Below, one piece after another: positions 7,394 through 17,229 of a stretch of 49,299 bases of DNA. A program made the position numbers and the translations under genes. Source of the stretch: Anaeromyxobacter sp. PSR-1. GTDB lineage: Bacteria > Myxococcota > Myxococcia > Myxococcales > Anaeromyxobacteraceae. Location: positions 1-49,299 of the forward strand of contig NZ_BAZG01000015.1 in NCBI RefSeq assembly GCF_000964525.1, read 5' to 3'. The notes below the pieces were generated by a model. It ran no database searches, was not told the origin of the DNA, and worked only from the letters and a program-made list of their open reading frames with translations. The stretch's first letter is position 1, and each line of letters opens with the position of its first letter.

Positions 7394-8341
7394 CTAGGAC
7401 CGCAGCTCGGCCGGCAGGCCGAACCGGGGGAACAAGGTGGCCGTGTCGAGGAACGCGGTCCAGGCGGCGATCCCGCCGGCGGACGGCTCCAGCACGAGGA
7501 GCGCCCAGGGGCGGTGGAGGCCGGGCCCCGCGGCCCGGTACTGCGCGAACGCGGGGAGGCCGCTCGCGGCGGTGGGCACCAGGCGCGAGCCGCGGCACTC
7601 GGCGCCGGGCCCGGTGAGCCAGGCCGCCACCGCGTCCCGCCCCCGCAGCCAGAGCGAGAACGGCGGCATGGAGAAGCACGCGTCCTCGCGCAGCGTCGCG
7701 GTGAGCGCCGCCACGTCGAAGCGCTCGAAGGCCTCCACGTAGCGCTCGAGCAGCGCGGCCTCGGCCTCCGACAGCGCGGCGCCGGGCGCGGAGGGATCCC
7801 GCGCCGGCAAGGTCGCGCGGGCCCGCTGCAGCATGCTGTTCACGGCCGCGACGGACGTGTCGAGGTCGCCCGCGATCTCGGCGGACGACCAGCCCAGCAC
7901 GTCCGCCAGCAGCAGCGCGGCCCGCTGGCGCGGCGGCAGCTGCTGGAGCGCGGCCACGAACGCGAGCCGGATGCTCTCGCGCAGCAGGGCCCGCTCGGCC
8001 GGATCGGCGTCGGACGGGAGCGCCTGCGCGTCCGGGATGGGCTCGATCCAGCGCTCCCCGGGGAGCGCCTCCAGCGGGTCCGCCACCGTGCCGGCCGGCC
8101 CGAGGTCCATCGGGCGGGCCCGCCGCGCCCGGTCCTCGAGCGCGTCGAGGCACACCCGGGTGGCGATCCGGTAGAGCCAGGTGCGGACCGACGAGCGCCC
8201 CTCGAACCGATCCAGGCTGCGCCAGGCGCGCACCAGCGTCTCCTGGACCGCGTCGTCCGCCTCGGCGGCGGAGCCCAGCATCCGGTAGCAGTGGCCGGTG
8301 AGCGCCGCCCGGTGCGTCTCCAGCTGATCGACCGTGACCAT
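7394..8341 (-). CDS. ECF RNA polymerase sigma factor with C-terminal SnoaL-like domain (SigG type)
   Basis: A 315-residue ECF sigma factor. Region 2 ([21 protein letters not shown]) and region 4 ([20 protein letters not shown], then [20 protein letters not shown]) are clear, and a SnoaL-like domain from about residue 205 ([20 protein letters not shown]) follows, as in SigG/SigJ groups that lack a separate anti-sigma partner. The ATG at 8341 ([15 protein letters not shown]) is preferred; a GTG at 8386 would add 15 residues. It lies 88 bp downstream of the ABC importer operon on the same strand, so some read-through is possible. The neighbouring DoxX-like/hydrolase pair is a plausible regulon, by proximity only. 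It is not of the ECF41 type: the NPDKL tail is absent. Confidence 0.85.
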   Translation of the reverse strand: MVTVDQLETHRAALTGHCYRMLGSAAEADDAVQETLVRAWRSLDRFEGRSSVRTWLYRIATRVCLDALEDRARRARPMDLGPAGTVADPLEALPGERWIEPIPDAQALPSDADPAERALLRESIRLAFVAALQQLPPRQRAALLLADVLGWSSAEIAGDLDTSVAAVNSMLQRARATLPARDPSAPGAALSEAEAALLERYVEAFERFDVAALTATLREDACFSMPPFSLWLRGRDAVAAWLTGPGAECRGSRLVPTAASGLPAFAQYRAAGPGLHRPWALLVLEPSAGGIAAWTAFLDTATLFPRFGLPAELRS

Positions 8342-8429
8342 GCGAGCGAGGTCATAGCGGAGGACCGGCCCCGTGCGAAGCGCCACCGCCGGCCCCCGCG
8401 CGGGGCGGGGCGCGGCGGCCGGGCGCCCG

Positions 8430-9275
8430 TCACTTCACCGCGCCGACCGTGAAGCCGGCGATGAAGCGGTCGAGGAACACGTTGTAGACGATCGCGATGG
8501 GCAGGCTCGCCAGCAGGCAGGCCGCCATGAGCGAGCCCCAGTAGTAGACGTCGCCGCGCACCAGGTAGATCGGCACGCCCACGCTCACCGTCTGGTGCTC
8601 GGCCGACGAGATGAACGTGAGCGCGTACACGAACTCCTGCGTCACCAGGGTGAACGAGAAGATCACGACCGTCAGGATCCCCGAGACGGAGATCGGGATG
8701 ACGAGCTTCACGAACGCGCCGAACCGGGTCAGCCCGTCCACCAGCGCCGCCTCCTCCAGATCCTTGGGGATGGCCTTGAAGAACCCCATGAGCAGCCAGA
8801 TGGAGAACGGGACCGTGAACGTCGGGTAGGTGACGATGATCGCCCAGAGCGTGTCCTGCAGCCCGAGCTCCGCGACGACCCGGGACATGGGGATGAAGAG
8901 CAGGGTGGGCGGGATGAGGTAGGTGAGGAAGATGCCGATGCCGAGCTGCTGCCCCGCCGCGCCGGTGAGGCGCGCCAGCGCGTAGGCGGCGGGCAGCGCC
9001 AGCACGAGCGTGATGACCACCACCGCCGCGCCGGCCAGGGTGGTGTTCCAGAACCAGCGCAGGAACAGCGTCTGCTCGAACAGGAAGCGGAGGTGCTCGA
9101 GCGTGGGCCTCGCGTTGAAGATGAACGGGTTGTGCTCGACGTCGTACAGGTCCGACGTCTGCTTGAACGAGGTGATCGCCATCCAGTAGAACGGGAACGC
9201 GAGCAGCGCCGCGAACCCGGCCACGATCGCCCACCGGCCGATGCGCGTCGCGAGCGTCGCCTGGGTCCGGATCAC
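8430..9275 (-). CDS. Carbohydrate-type ABC importer permease (MalG-like)
   Basis: A 281-residue inner-membrane permease with about six transmembrane helices. The EAA coupling loop reads [20 protein letters not shown] near residue 185, which contacts the ATPase. The N-terminus and length match the MalG/COG0395 half of heterodimeric sugar importers. It is the last gene of the operon SBP-ATPase-permease-permease, 10 bp after the first permease. The transported compound is unknown, because no catabolic gene is nearby. Confidence 0.88.
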   Translation of the reverse strand: MIRTQATLATRIGRWAIVAGFAALLAFPFYWMAITSFKQTSDLYDVEHNPFIFNARPTLEHLRFLFEQTLFLRWFWNTTLAGAAVVVITLVLALPAAYALARLTGAAGQQLGIGIFLTYLIPPTLLFIPMSRVVAELGLQDTLWAIIVTYPTFTVPFSIWLLMGFFKAIPKDLEEAALVDGLTRFGAFVKLVIPISVSGILTVVIFSFTLVTQEFVYALTFISSAEHQTVSVGVPIYLVRGDVYYWGSLMAACLLASLPIAIVYNVFLDRFIAGFTVGAVK

Positions 9276-9285
9276 GCGCGCCCCC

Positions 9286-10233
9286 TCACGCCACCTCGGC
9301 CCGGTGCGCGACCCGCAGCATCAGGACCGCCACCGCGACCAGGATCGGCACCAGGAACACCGAGATGGCGGCGCCCTCGGCCAGGTCCGAGCCGAGCACG
9401 CCGGTGAAGAACGCCAGCGACGGCAGCACCTGGGTGGTGTCGTACGGGCCGCCGCGGGTCAGGATGTAGACCACCGTCATGTCGGTGAAGGTGAAGACCA
9501 CCCCGAACAGCACCGCCACGTTGATGATCGGCCGCATCATGGGGAGGGTGATCTCGAAGTGCGTGCGCCAGAACCCCGCGCCGTCCACCGCGGCGGCCTC
9601 CGGGATCTCCTTGGGGATGGAGGTCAGGCCGGCCAGCATGATCACGGTCGCGAACGGGATCATGCGCCAGGCGTGCACGGCGATGACCGAGCCCATGGCG
9701 AGCGCGGGCTCGCCCAGCCACATGGGCGGGTCGAACCGGTTCACCAGGTGCAGCTGGGCGAGCACCCAGCTCACCACCGAGTAGATGGAGTCGAGGATCC
9801 ACTTCCAGCCGATGGCGCCGAGGCTGATCGGCGCGACCCACGGCAGCAGGATCAGGAACCGGACCGCCGCCCGGCCGCGGAAGCGCTCGCGCAGCGCGAG
9901 CGACAGCGCGGTGGCGCAGACCAGCACGATCACCTGCGTGGAGACGGTGAAGACGAACGAGTCGAGCAGCGCCCGGCGGAAGGTGGGGCTGCCGAGCACG
10001 CTGCGGAAGTTCTCGAGGCCGACGAACGACCAGCCCTCCGAGCCCACCGTGACGTCGCTGACGCTGTACAGGAACGCGAGCGCCAGCGGCAGGCCCACCA
10101 GCGCCAGGATGTAGACCACCGCCGGCGTGAAGAGCGCCACGCCGAGCCAGGTCGCGGGGGACGGCCCGCGGCGGCGCGGGACGTCGCGGAGCGCGCCGGC
10201 GGCCGGGCGCCGCGCCGCGTCGGCCGGGGTCAT
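9286..10233 (-). CDS. Carbohydrate-type ABC importer permease (MalF-like)
   Basis: A 315-residue permease with about six transmembrane helices, of the MalF/UgpA (COG1175) type: an early hydrophobic helix (WLGVALFTPAVVYILALVG), a periplasmic stretch (VGLENFRSVLGSP) and an EAA loop (EIPEAAAVDGAGFWRTHFEI). Its ATG at 10233 overlaps the ATPase stop as ATGA, which supports this start over a GTG at 10239 and implies coupled translation. It should pair with the following permease to form the membrane channel. Confidence 0.88.
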   Translation of the reverse strand: MTPADAARRPAAGALRDVPRRRGPSPATWLGVALFTPAVVYILALVGLPLALAFLYSVSDVTVGSEGWSFVGLENFRSVLGSPTFRRALLDSFVFTVSTQVIVLVCATALSLALRERFRGRAAVRFLILLPWVAPISLGAIGWKWILDSIYSVVSWVLAQLHLVNRFDPPMWLGEPALAMGSVIAVHAWRMIPFATVIMLAGLTSIPKEIPEAAAVDGAGFWRTHFEITLPMMRPIINVAVLFGVVFTFTDMTVVYILTRGGPYDTTQVLPSLAFFTGVLGSDLAEGAAISVFLVPILVAVAVLMLRVAHRAEVA

Positions 10234-11276
10234 CGCCACGCCAGCTCCCGCGTCGGCACGCGCCGCTTCGTGCCCGGGTCGAACAGCCGGAGGTCCCGCT
10301 CCGCCACCGCCAGCGGGTGGACGGCGCCCTCGTCGAGGCCGGCGCTCGCGCCCAGCGTCATGCGCGAGACGACCTTGCGGCCGGCGAAGCGGCCGCCCTC
10401 CACCGCGCCGTGCAGGATGCGCTCCGAGCCGAGGTACTCGACCGCCTCCACCCGCACGTCGAGCGGCACCGCCGGGCCCGCCACCGTGGCGCGCGGCAGC
10501 AGGCTCTCCGGCCGGAAGCCGGCGATGACGTCGCCGCCGTCGAGCAGGTTCATGGGCGGCGAGCCCAGGAACGTCGCCACGAACGTGTCGGCCGGCTCGT
10601 CGTAGACCTCCTTCGGCGTGCCCACCTGCCGCACCACGCCCCTGTCCAGCACCACGATCCGGTCGCCCATGCTCATGGCCTCGACCTGGTCGTGCGTGAC
10701 GTAGATGGTCGTGGTGCCCACCCGCGCGTGGAACTGGATCAGCTCGGCGCGCGCGGACGCGCGCAGCTTCGCGTCCAGGTTGGAGAGCGGCTCGTCCAGC
10801 AGGAACACGGTGGGCTCGCGCACCAGCGCCCGGGCCAGCGCCACCCGCTGCCGCTCGCCGCCGGACAGCTCGCGCGGCTTGCGCGCCAGCAGGTGGCCGA
10901 TCCCGAGCAGCTCCGCGGCCCAGCGCACCCGCTCGCGGCGCCGGTCGCGCGGGACCCCGTGCGCCTTGAGCGGGAAGCCGATGTTCTGCTCCACCGAGAG
11001 GTGCGGGTAGAGCGCGTAGCTCTGGAACACCATGGCGATGCCGCGCGCGCGGGGAGGGAGCCCGGTGACCACGCGGCCGCCGATGAGCACGTCGCCGCGG
11101 GTGGGCTCCTCCAGCCCGGCGATCATCCGCAGGAGCGTGGACTTCCCCGAGCCCGAGGGCCCGAGGAAGACCAGGAACTCGCCGTCGCGGGTGGCGAGGT
11201 CCACCTCGTTCACCGCGGCGCCCTGGTCGGCCTTCCGGAAGATCTTGGTGAGCCTCCGCGTCTCGACGACCGCCAC
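10230..11276 (-). CDS. ABC importer ATP-binding protein (MalK/UgpC-like)
   Basis: A 348-residue ATPase of the CUT1 importer class. Walker A is GPSGSGKST (about residue 36), the signature LSGGERQRVALARAL, Walker B VFLLDEP, and the switch His lies in YVTHDQVEAM. The C-terminal 110 residues form the TOBE/OB regulatory domain typical of MalK and UgpC (IAGFRPESLLPRA). Start codon is GTG. It powers the two permeases encoded just downstream and lies 13 bp after the binding-protein gene. Confidence 0.9.
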   Translation of the reverse strand: MAVVETRRLTKIFRKADQGAAVNEVDLATRDGEFLVFLGPSGSGKSTLLRMIAGLEEPTRGDVLIGGRVVTGLPPRARGIAMVFQSYALYPHLSVEQNIGFPLKAHGVPRDRRRERVRWAAELLGIGHLLARKPRELSGGERQRVALARALVREPTVFLLDEPLSNLDAKLRASARAELIQFHARVGTTTIYVTHDQVEAMSMGDRIVVLDRGVVRQVGTPKEVYDEPADTFVATFLGSPPMNLLDGGDVIAGFRPESLLPRATVAGPAVPLDVRVEAVEYLGSERILHGAVEGGRFAGRKVVSRMTLGASAGLDEGAVHPLAVAERDLRLFDPGTKRRVPTRELAWR

Positions 11277-11289
11277 GCGCCCCTCCGGC

Positions 11290-12618
11290 TCACTTCCACT
11301 TGTCGAAGATGCGCTTCACCGCGGCCTCGGCCGCCTTCGCGGCCTCGCGCGCCGGCAGCTCGTCCCGCGCGACCTTCGCGAACATCGTCGGGATGACGAA
11401 GGTGTTGAACACCTCGTCGATGGCGGCGGTGGCGTAGCCGGGGTAGCCGACGTTGGTGGCCCACTCGGTGACGCCGGAGAGCACCTTGTACTTGTCCGGC
11501 GGCACACCCTTGGGGTCGTTCGACACCTGCTGCGCGAGGTCCGGCACCGTCTTCGGGAAGCAGGGGAAGTTGTAGAACTCGCTCGCCTTGAACGCGTCGC
11601 CGAACGCGTCCATGTAGTCGACCAGGAACTGCTTCGCGCCGTCCTTGTTCTCGGCGAACTTCCAGATGACGTAGCAGTCCATCACGTGCTCGGCGGCCAT
11701 CCGGCGCACCGGTCCCTTCAGCGCGGGCACGATCTGGATCTTCTTCGACATCTCCGGGTTCTCCTTCTCGGCGGTGCGCGTCACCGAGATCGCGTTCAGC
11801 ACGAAGGAGAGCTTGCCGGCCAGGATGCCCCGGTTGTTCGAGGAGGGATCCCAGGTGAACACCTCCCCGGTCTGCGCCTCCTTCTGCAGCGCGCGCATGA
11901 ACTCGAGCGCCTGGACGGTCTGCGGCGAGTTGATGACCACCCGGCCCTCGGCGTCCTGCACCGAGCCGCCGAAGGACCAGAGCAGCGCGCGCATGGCCAT
12001 GTTGGTGTCGAGCTCCTGCGAGAGCCCGACGCCGCAGGGGTTGCCGATCTTCTGCTTGATGGCCGCCGCGCCCTTGCGCAGGTCCTCCCAGGTGTCCGGG
12101 CCGTGCGGGAACCCGACCTGGGACCAGAGGTCCTGGCGGTAGTTGCCGGGATCCGGGACGTAGCTGTCGGCGAACGCGAAGTACTTCTTCGTCTTCGGGT
12201 TGAAGGTGGACTTGTGCCCGAGGTCGTTCACCTTGCCCCAGCGCTTCTCCACCTGCTGGTAGATCTCGGTGTGGTCGAGGACCTGCTTCTCGTACGCGGC
12301 GGGCGGCGAGAGGAACATGAACAGGTCGTGGCCCTTCTGCGCCGAGACCTCGGCGGCGGCGCGCGCGTTGATCTCCGGGATGGAGATGTGGTCCACGATC
12401 ACGCGCGTGCCGTGCTTGTCGCCCCACTGCTTGCAGAAGGTGCCGTCGAACCACTTGTCGTAGCCCGGGACGAAGTGGCTCCACTGGATGATCTTGAGCG
12501 TCTTGCCCTGCGCGCGCGCGCGGCGCGGCAGCCCGGTGGCGGCCGCCAGCGCGCCCACGCCCGCCGCCTTCACGAACTGCCGCCGGCTCCACCTCGAGGA
12601 CCCGCGATCGCCTGCCAT
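11290..12618 (-). CDS. Extracellular solute-binding protein with Tat signal
   Basis: A 442-residue periplasmic binding protein of the family-1 carbohydrate class. A twin-arginine signal (SRRQFVK at residues 11-17, then a short hydrophobic stretch and ARAQ cleavage site) indicates export in folded form. The mature part begins KTLKIIQWSHFVPGYDKWF, usual for COG1653 proteins. GGAGGTGG sits 8 bp before the ATG at 12618, which decides this start over an upstream one at 12672. First gene of the importer operon; ligand unknown (sugar, polyol or glycerol-3-phosphate are the family's typical ligands). About 277 bp lie between it and the divergent nhaA start, with no gene visible. Confidence 0.88.
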   Translation of the reverse strand: MAGDRGSSRWSRRQFVKAAGVGALAAATGLPRRARAQGKTLKIIQWSHFVPGYDKWFDGTFCKQWGDKHGTRVIVDHISIPEINARAAAEVSAQKGHDLFMFLSPPAAYEKQVLDHTEIYQQVEKRWGKVNDLGHKSTFNPKTKKYFAFADSYVPDPGNYRQDLWSQVGFPHGPDTWEDLRKGAAAIKQKIGNPCGVGLSQELDTNMAMRALLWSFGGSVQDAEGRVVINSPQTVQALEFMRALQKEAQTGEVFTWDPSSNNRGILAGKLSFVLNAISVTRTAEKENPEMSKKIQIVPALKGPVRRMAAEHVMDCYVIWKFAENKDGAKQFLVDYMDAFGDAFKASEFYNFPCFPKTVPDLAQQVSNDPKGVPPDKYKVLSGVTEWATNVGYPGYATAAIDEVFNTFVIPTMFAKVARDELPAREAAKAAEAAVKRIFDKWK

Positions 12619-12895
12619 GCCGACCACCTCCGGCGCGCGAACGCTCGCGCGCGATACCGTGACCACCTGCATCGGTAAGGACGCCCGCGGCTAGCGGCCG
12701 TGCGCCTGACGGGTCCGGCGCCCCGTCGCTTGGGGCCGCCCGCGCGTGATCCCTCCATGGCGACGGCCCGCGCGTGGGGGCCGCGCGCTCGGGGACGGCG
12801 CTGCCGGCCCGGGCTGGTGCTTGCCGCCCGGCCCGGGCGCAAGGTTGAATCGCACGGATGCCCGACGCGCTCGCCCCGCCCCGGAAGGCCGCCCG

Positions 12896-14779
12896 ATGAG
12901 CGCGTCCGCTCCCCTGCCGGTGCGGCTCGATCGGCCGGTGGACCCGGCGCGGGACCACGTGCTCGGCGACCCCGGCGCGGACCTGACGCTGGTCGAGTAC
13001 GGCAGCTACGCGTGCCCGCACTGCCACGCCGCCCATGAGGTCGTCGCCGAGCTGCGCGACCGCCTGGGGGCTCGCCTCCGCTACGTGTTCCGCCAGCGCC
13101 CCATCCGCGCCGAGGCGGCCCGGCCGGCGGCCGAGCTGGCCGAGGCGGCCGGGCTCGCCGGCGATCGCTTCTGGCAGGCGCACGACCTGCTCATGCGCCG
13201 GGGGCCGTCGTTCGCCCCCGGCGAGCTGGACGCGATCGCGCGCGAGCTGGGGCTGCCGCCGCGCGAGGGCGGCGCCGGCCCGTGGGAGGCGGCGGCGGCG
13301 CGGGTGCGCGAGGACGTGGAGAGCGCGCGCCGGAGCGGCGTCCACCTCACGCCGACGTTCTTCATCGGCGGCCGCCGCTACGAGGGGCCGTGGGACGCGA
13401 GCTCGCTCACGGAGGCGCTGCTCGGCTCGCTCGGCCACCGGCTGCACGCGGCGACGGTGGACTTCGCGCGCTGGGCGCCCTCCACCGGCCTGCTGCTGCT
13501 GGCCGCGACCGCGCTCGCGGTCGCCATCGCGAGCTCGCCGGCGGGCGCCGCGTTCACCGCCGGGTGGCAGGCGCCGCTCGGGCTGTCGCTGGGCGGCCAC
13601 GCGTTCGCGCTGCCGCTGGTGCAATGGGTGAACGACGGCCTGCTCACGCTCTTCTTCCTGGTGGTGGGGCTCGAGATCAAGCGCGAGCTGACCGTGGGCC
13701 GCCTGGCGCGCTGGCGCGCCGCCGCCCTGCCCATGGCGGCGGCGATCGGCGGGATGGCCGCGCCCGCCGCGCTGTACCTGCTCGTGGTCCCGGCCGGCCC
13801 GCTCGCGGCGGGGTGGGGCACGACCATCTCGACCGACACCGCCTTCGCGGTCGCGATCCTGGTGCTGCTCGGCGATCGCGTGCCGGTGGACCTCCGGGTG
13901 TTCCTCACCGCGGCGGTGATCGTGGACGACCTGGTCGCGATCGCGGTGGTGGCGCTGTTCTACTCCGGCGCGGTCTCCGTGCCGTGGCTGCTCGCGGCGG
14001 CGGCGGTGACCGCGCTGCTCGCCGGGCTGAACCGCGCGTCGATCTCGGCGGCGCCGCCCTACGCCGCGCTCGGCGTGCTGCTGTGGGCCTGCCTCCACGC
14101 GGCGGGGCTGCACCCCACGCTCGCCGGGGTGATCCTGGCGGTGGTGACGCCGACCCGGCCGCCGCCCGACCTCCGCGCGCTCACGGGGCAGGCGCAGGCG
14201 GTGCTCGAGGCGGAGCTGCGCCGGGCGCGCGAGGGCGTGCTGCGCCACGGGCCCTCCGAGCCGGCGCTGCGCGCGCTCGACGCCATCCACGATCGCATCG
14301 AGTCGCCCGCGAGCAAGCTGCTCCGGACCCTCGACCCGTGGGCGAGCTACGCGGTGCTGCCGGTGTTCGCGCTCGCGAACGCGGGCGTGGCCTGGGTGCC
14401 GGGCGCGCTGGACGGGCGCGGGCGGCTGGTGGCGGCCATCGTGCTCGGCCTGGTGGCCGGGAAGCCGCTCGGCATGGTGGTGGCGGCGCGGCTGGCGGTG
14501 CGCGCCGGGCTGGCGGTGAAGCCGGCGTCCTACGCGTGGCGGCAGCTCGCCGGCGCCGGGGCGCTCGCCGGCATCGGGTTCACCATGTCGCTGTTCATCG
14601 CCGGCCAGGCCTTCCCGGACCCGGCCGACTTCCGCGCCGCCAAGATCGCCATCTTCGCGGCGTCGCTGCTCGCCGGCGTCCTCGGCGCGCTCGTGCTCTG
14701 GCCGCGGCGCGCGGCCGAGGCCGCCGCGGACGAGGTCCCGGCGCCCGAGGGCTCCGAGGTGGACGCGGCGAGCGGCTAG
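12896..14779 (+). CDS. nhaA: Na+/H+ antiporter NhaA with N-terminal DsbA-like thioredoxin domain
   Basis: A 627-residue fusion. Residues 1-180 are a DsbA/FrnE-like thioredoxin fold with CPHC at 40-43 and the cis-Pro loop in LTPTFFIGG. From about residue 190 a full NhaA antiporter follows: about 11-12 helices, the ion-binding Asp pair D344-D345 ([10 protein letters not shown]) and the VAGKPLG helix. NhaA exchanges Na+ (or Li+) for protons and controls pH and sodium balance. Known thioredoxin fusions of NhaA often carry the domain at the C-terminus; here it is N-terminal. No signal peptide precedes the thioredoxin part, so its side of the membrane is unclear. The ATG at 12896 follows GGAAGG. 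The TAG stop shares CTAG with the convergent phosphoketolase stop. Confidence 0.9.
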   Translation: MSASAPLPVRLDRPVDPARDHVLGDPGADLTLVEYGSYACPHCHAAHEVVAELRDRLGARLRYVFRQRPIRAEAARPAAELAEAAGLAGDRFWQAHDLLMRRGPSFAPGELDAIARELGLPPREGGAGPWEAAAARVREDVESARRSGVHLTPTFFIGGRRYEGPWDASSLTEALLGSLGHRLHAATVDFARWAPSTGLLLLAATALAVAIASSPAGAAFTAGWQAPLGLSLGGHAFALPLVQWVNDGLLTLFFLVVGLEIKRELTVGRLARWRAAALPMAAAIGGMAAPAALYLLVVPAGPLAAGWGTTISTDTAFAVAILVLLGDRVPVDLRVFLTAAVIVDDLVAIAVVALFYSGAVSVPWLLAAAAVTALLAGLNRASISAAPPYAALGVLLWACLHAAGLHPTLAGVILAVVTPTRPPPDLRALTGQAQAVLEAELRRAREGVLRHGPSEPALRALDAIHDRIESPASKLLRTLDPWASYAVLPVFALANAGVAWVPGALDGRGRLVAAIVLGLVAGKPLGMVVAARLAVRAGLAVKPASYAWRQLAGAGALAGIGFTMSLFIAGQAFPDPADFRAAKIAIFAASLLAGVLGALVLWPRRAAEAAADEVPAPEGSEVDAASG

Positions 14780-17229
14780 CGGGGCGCCAGGCGCCCGCCG
14801 GGCCAGGTCCAGCCCGCGTCCTCCGGCGCGTCCACGCCGTGCTCGTGCGCGTACATGCGCGCCGCGAGCTGCCGGTTGCGCAGCCGCTCCTTGGCGTGCG
14901 CGCCGGTGGCGCGGAGGCGCGGCACGCGGTCGATGACGTCCATGGCCAGGCTGAACCGGTCGATCTGGTTGTCGATGGCGAGCTCGAGCGGCGTGTCGAT
15001 GCTGCCCTTCTCCTTGTAGCCGCGCACGTGCAGGTTCGGGTGGTTGCGGCGGCGGTAGGCGAGCCGGTGGATGAGCCAGGGGTAGCCGTGGAAGTTGAAG
15101 ATGATGGGCCGGTCGGTGGTGAACAGCGAGTCGAAGTCGCGGTCGGAGAGGCCGTGCGGGTGCTCGGTGTCCGGCTGCAGCGTGAACAGGTCCACCACGT
15201 TGACGAAGCGCAGCTCGAGGTCCGGGAACGCCTCGCGCAGCAGCGCGGTGGCGGCCAGCGCCTCCAGCGTGGCGACGTCGCCGGCGCAGGCCATCACCAC
15301 GTCGGGCTCGGCGCCCTCGTCGCTGCTGGCCCAGTCCCAGATCCCGATCCCCTTGGCGCAGTGGGTGACGGCCGCGTCCATGGGCAGGTACTGCAGGTGC
15401 GCCTGCTTGTCGGCCACGATCACGTTCACGTAGTCCTCGCTGCGCAGGCAGTGGTCGGCCACCGAGAGCAGGCAGTTCGCGTCGGGCGGCAGGTAGATGC
15501 GGGTCACCGCGGCGCTCTTGTTCACCACCACGTCCAGGAAGCCCGGGTCCTGGTGGGTGAAGCCGTTGTGGTCCTGCCGCCAGACGGTGGAGGTGACGAG
15601 CAGGTTCAGGGAGGCGATCTCCTCGCGCCAGGAGAGCTGGTTGCAGATGGAGAGCCACTTCGCGTGCTGGTTGAACATCGAGTCGATGATGTGGACGAAC
15701 GCCTCGTAGGTGGAGAGCAGGCCGTGGCGGCCGGTGAGGAGGTAGCCCTCCAGCATCCCCTCCAGCGTGTGCTCCGAGAGCATCTCCACCACGCGCCCGT
15801 CCGGCGCGAGCCGCCCGCCGTCCTCGTCCTCGGGGAAGCGCTCGGCGAGCCACAGCTTCCGCGAGGCCTCGTAGACCGCGTCGAGCCGGTTGGAGCTGGT
15901 CTCGTCCGGCCCGAACAGCCGGAAGCGGGTCGGGTTCTGCCGCATCACGTCGCGCAGGAACGCGCCCAGCGGGCGCGTGTTCTCGGCCCGCGACTCGCCC
16001 GGCGCGGGCACCGGCACCGCGTACCCGCGGAAGTCGGGGAGCAGGAGCGCCTTCTTCAGCACCCCGCCGTTCGCGTGCGGGCTCGCGCCCATGCGGCGCT
16101 CGCCCCGCGGCGCGGCCTCCCGCACCAGCGGCACCGGCGCGCCGGACGCGTCGAACAGCTCCTCCGGCCGGTAGCTGCGCAGCCAGCGCTCGAGCAGCGC
16201 CAGGCGCGCCGGGTCGTCCTTCACGCGCGGGATGGGGACCTGGTGCGCGCGCCACGAGCCCTCCAGCCGGTGGCCGTCCAGCTCCGCCGGCGCGGTCCAG
16301 CCCTTCGGCGTGCGGAGCACGATGGCGGGCCAGCGCGGGCGCGCGGCGTTCCCGGTGCGGCGCGCCTCGAGCTGGGCGCCCCGGATCAGCTCGACGCACC
16401 GGTCGAGCGTGGCGGCCATGGCCTGGTGCATCGACTCCGGCTCGGAGCCCTCCACGAAGAACGGCGTCCAGCCGGCGCCGCGCAGCAGCGCGTCCAGCTC
16501 GTCGTGGCCGATGCGGGCGAGCAGGGTGGGGTTGTCGATCTTGTAGCCGTTCAGCGACAGGATCGGCAGCACCGCGCCGTCGCGGATCGGGTTCAGGAAC
16601 TTGCTCACGTGCCAGGAGGTCGCGAGCGGCCCGGTCTCGGCCTCGCCGTCGCCCACCACCGCGGCCACGATCAGGTCCGGGTTGTCGAACGCGGCGCCGC
16701 AGGCGTGCGAGAGCACGTACCCCAGCTCGCCGCCCTCGTGGATGGAGCCCGGGGTCTCGGGCGTGCAGTGGCTCCCGACGCCGCCGGGGAACGAGAACTG
16801 GCGGAAGAACCGGCGCAGCCCCTCCTCGTCCAGGCTGCGGTCCGGGTAGACCTCGGAGTAGGTGCCCTCGAGGTAGACCGGGCCGAGGACGCCGGGCGCG
16901 CCGTGGCCGGGTCCGGCCATGAAGAGGAGCTCGGTGCCGCGCAGCCGGATGAGCCGGTTCAGGTGCGCGTACGCGAACGACAGCGCCGGGCTCGCGCCCC
17001 AGTGGCCGAGCAGCCGGTGCTTCACGTGCTCGGGCCGCAGCGGCTCGCGGAGCAGCGGGTTGTCGCGCAGGTAGATCATGCCGGCCGCGAGGTAGTTGCA
17101 GGCGCGCCAGAACGCGTCGATGCGCCGGACCTCCTCGGGCGCGAGCGGCCGCTCGGAGACGGTGGCGCGGGCGGGGCCGTACGCGGACAGCGCGGCGGCG
17201 CCCGCCGGGACGGCGGGGTTCGAGGTCAC
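14776..17229 (-). CDS. xfp: Phosphoketolase from internal GTG start (alternative product)
   Basis: An alternative product of 817 residues, the normal length for a xylulose-5-phosphate/fructose-6-phosphate phosphoketolase. It would begin at a GTG (17229) preceded 7 bp upstream by AGGGAGGG, inside the longer acetate kinase frame. The N-terminus [20 protein letters not shown] and the following [17 protein letters not shown] match usual phosphoketolase starts, so nothing is missing. In the frame +1 to the kinase, the junction reads GTGA, the usual overlap, but the kinase frame itself has no stop there. This entry overlaps the fusion frame deliberately. Confidence 0.5.
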   Translation of the reverse strand: MTSNPAVPAGAAALSAYGPARATVSERPLAPEEVRRIDAFWRACNYLAAGMIYLRDNPLLREPLRPEHVKHRLLGHWGASPALSFAYAHLNRLIRLRGTELLFMAGPGHGAPGVLGPVYLEGTYSEVYPDRSLDEEGLRRFFRQFSFPGGVGSHCTPETPGSIHEGGELGYVLSHACGAAFDNPDLIVAAVVGDGEAETGPLATSWHVSKFLNPIRDGAVLPILSLNGYKIDNPTLLARIGHDELDALLRGAGWTPFFVEGSEPESMHQAMAATLDRCVELIRGAQLEARRTGNAARPRWPAIVLRTPKGWTAPAELDGHRLEGSWRAHQVPIPRVKDDPARLALLERWLRSYRPEELFDASGAPVPLVREAAPRGERRMGASPHANGGVLKKALLLPDFRGYAVPVPAPGESRAENTRPLGAFLRDVMRQNPTRFRLFGPDETSSNRLDAVYEASRKLWLAERFPEDEDGGRLAPDGRVVEMLSEHTLEGMLEGYLLTGRHGLLSTYEAFVHIIDSMFNQHAKWLSICNQLSWREEIASLNLLVTSTVWRQDHNGFTHQDPGFLDVVVNKSAAVTRIYLPPDANCLLSVADHCLRSEDYVNVIVADKQAHLQYLPMDAAVTHCAKGIGIWDWASSDEGAEPDVVMACAGDVATLEALAATALLREAFPDLELRFVNVVDLFTLQPDTEHPHGLSDRDFDSLFTTDRPIIFNFHGYPWLIHRLAYRRRNHPNLHVRGYKEKGSIDTPLELAIDNQIDRFSLAMDVIDRVPRLRATGAHAKERLRNRQLAARMYAHEHGVDAPEDAGWTWPGGRLAPR

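Noticed and set aside
11210-16399. Minus-strand open frame of 1729 codons
   Set aside because: It crosses several clear genes in other frames (solute-binding protein, NhaA, phosphoketolase); its product is Arg/Pro/Ala-rich without domains, as expected for shadow frames in very GC-rich DNA.
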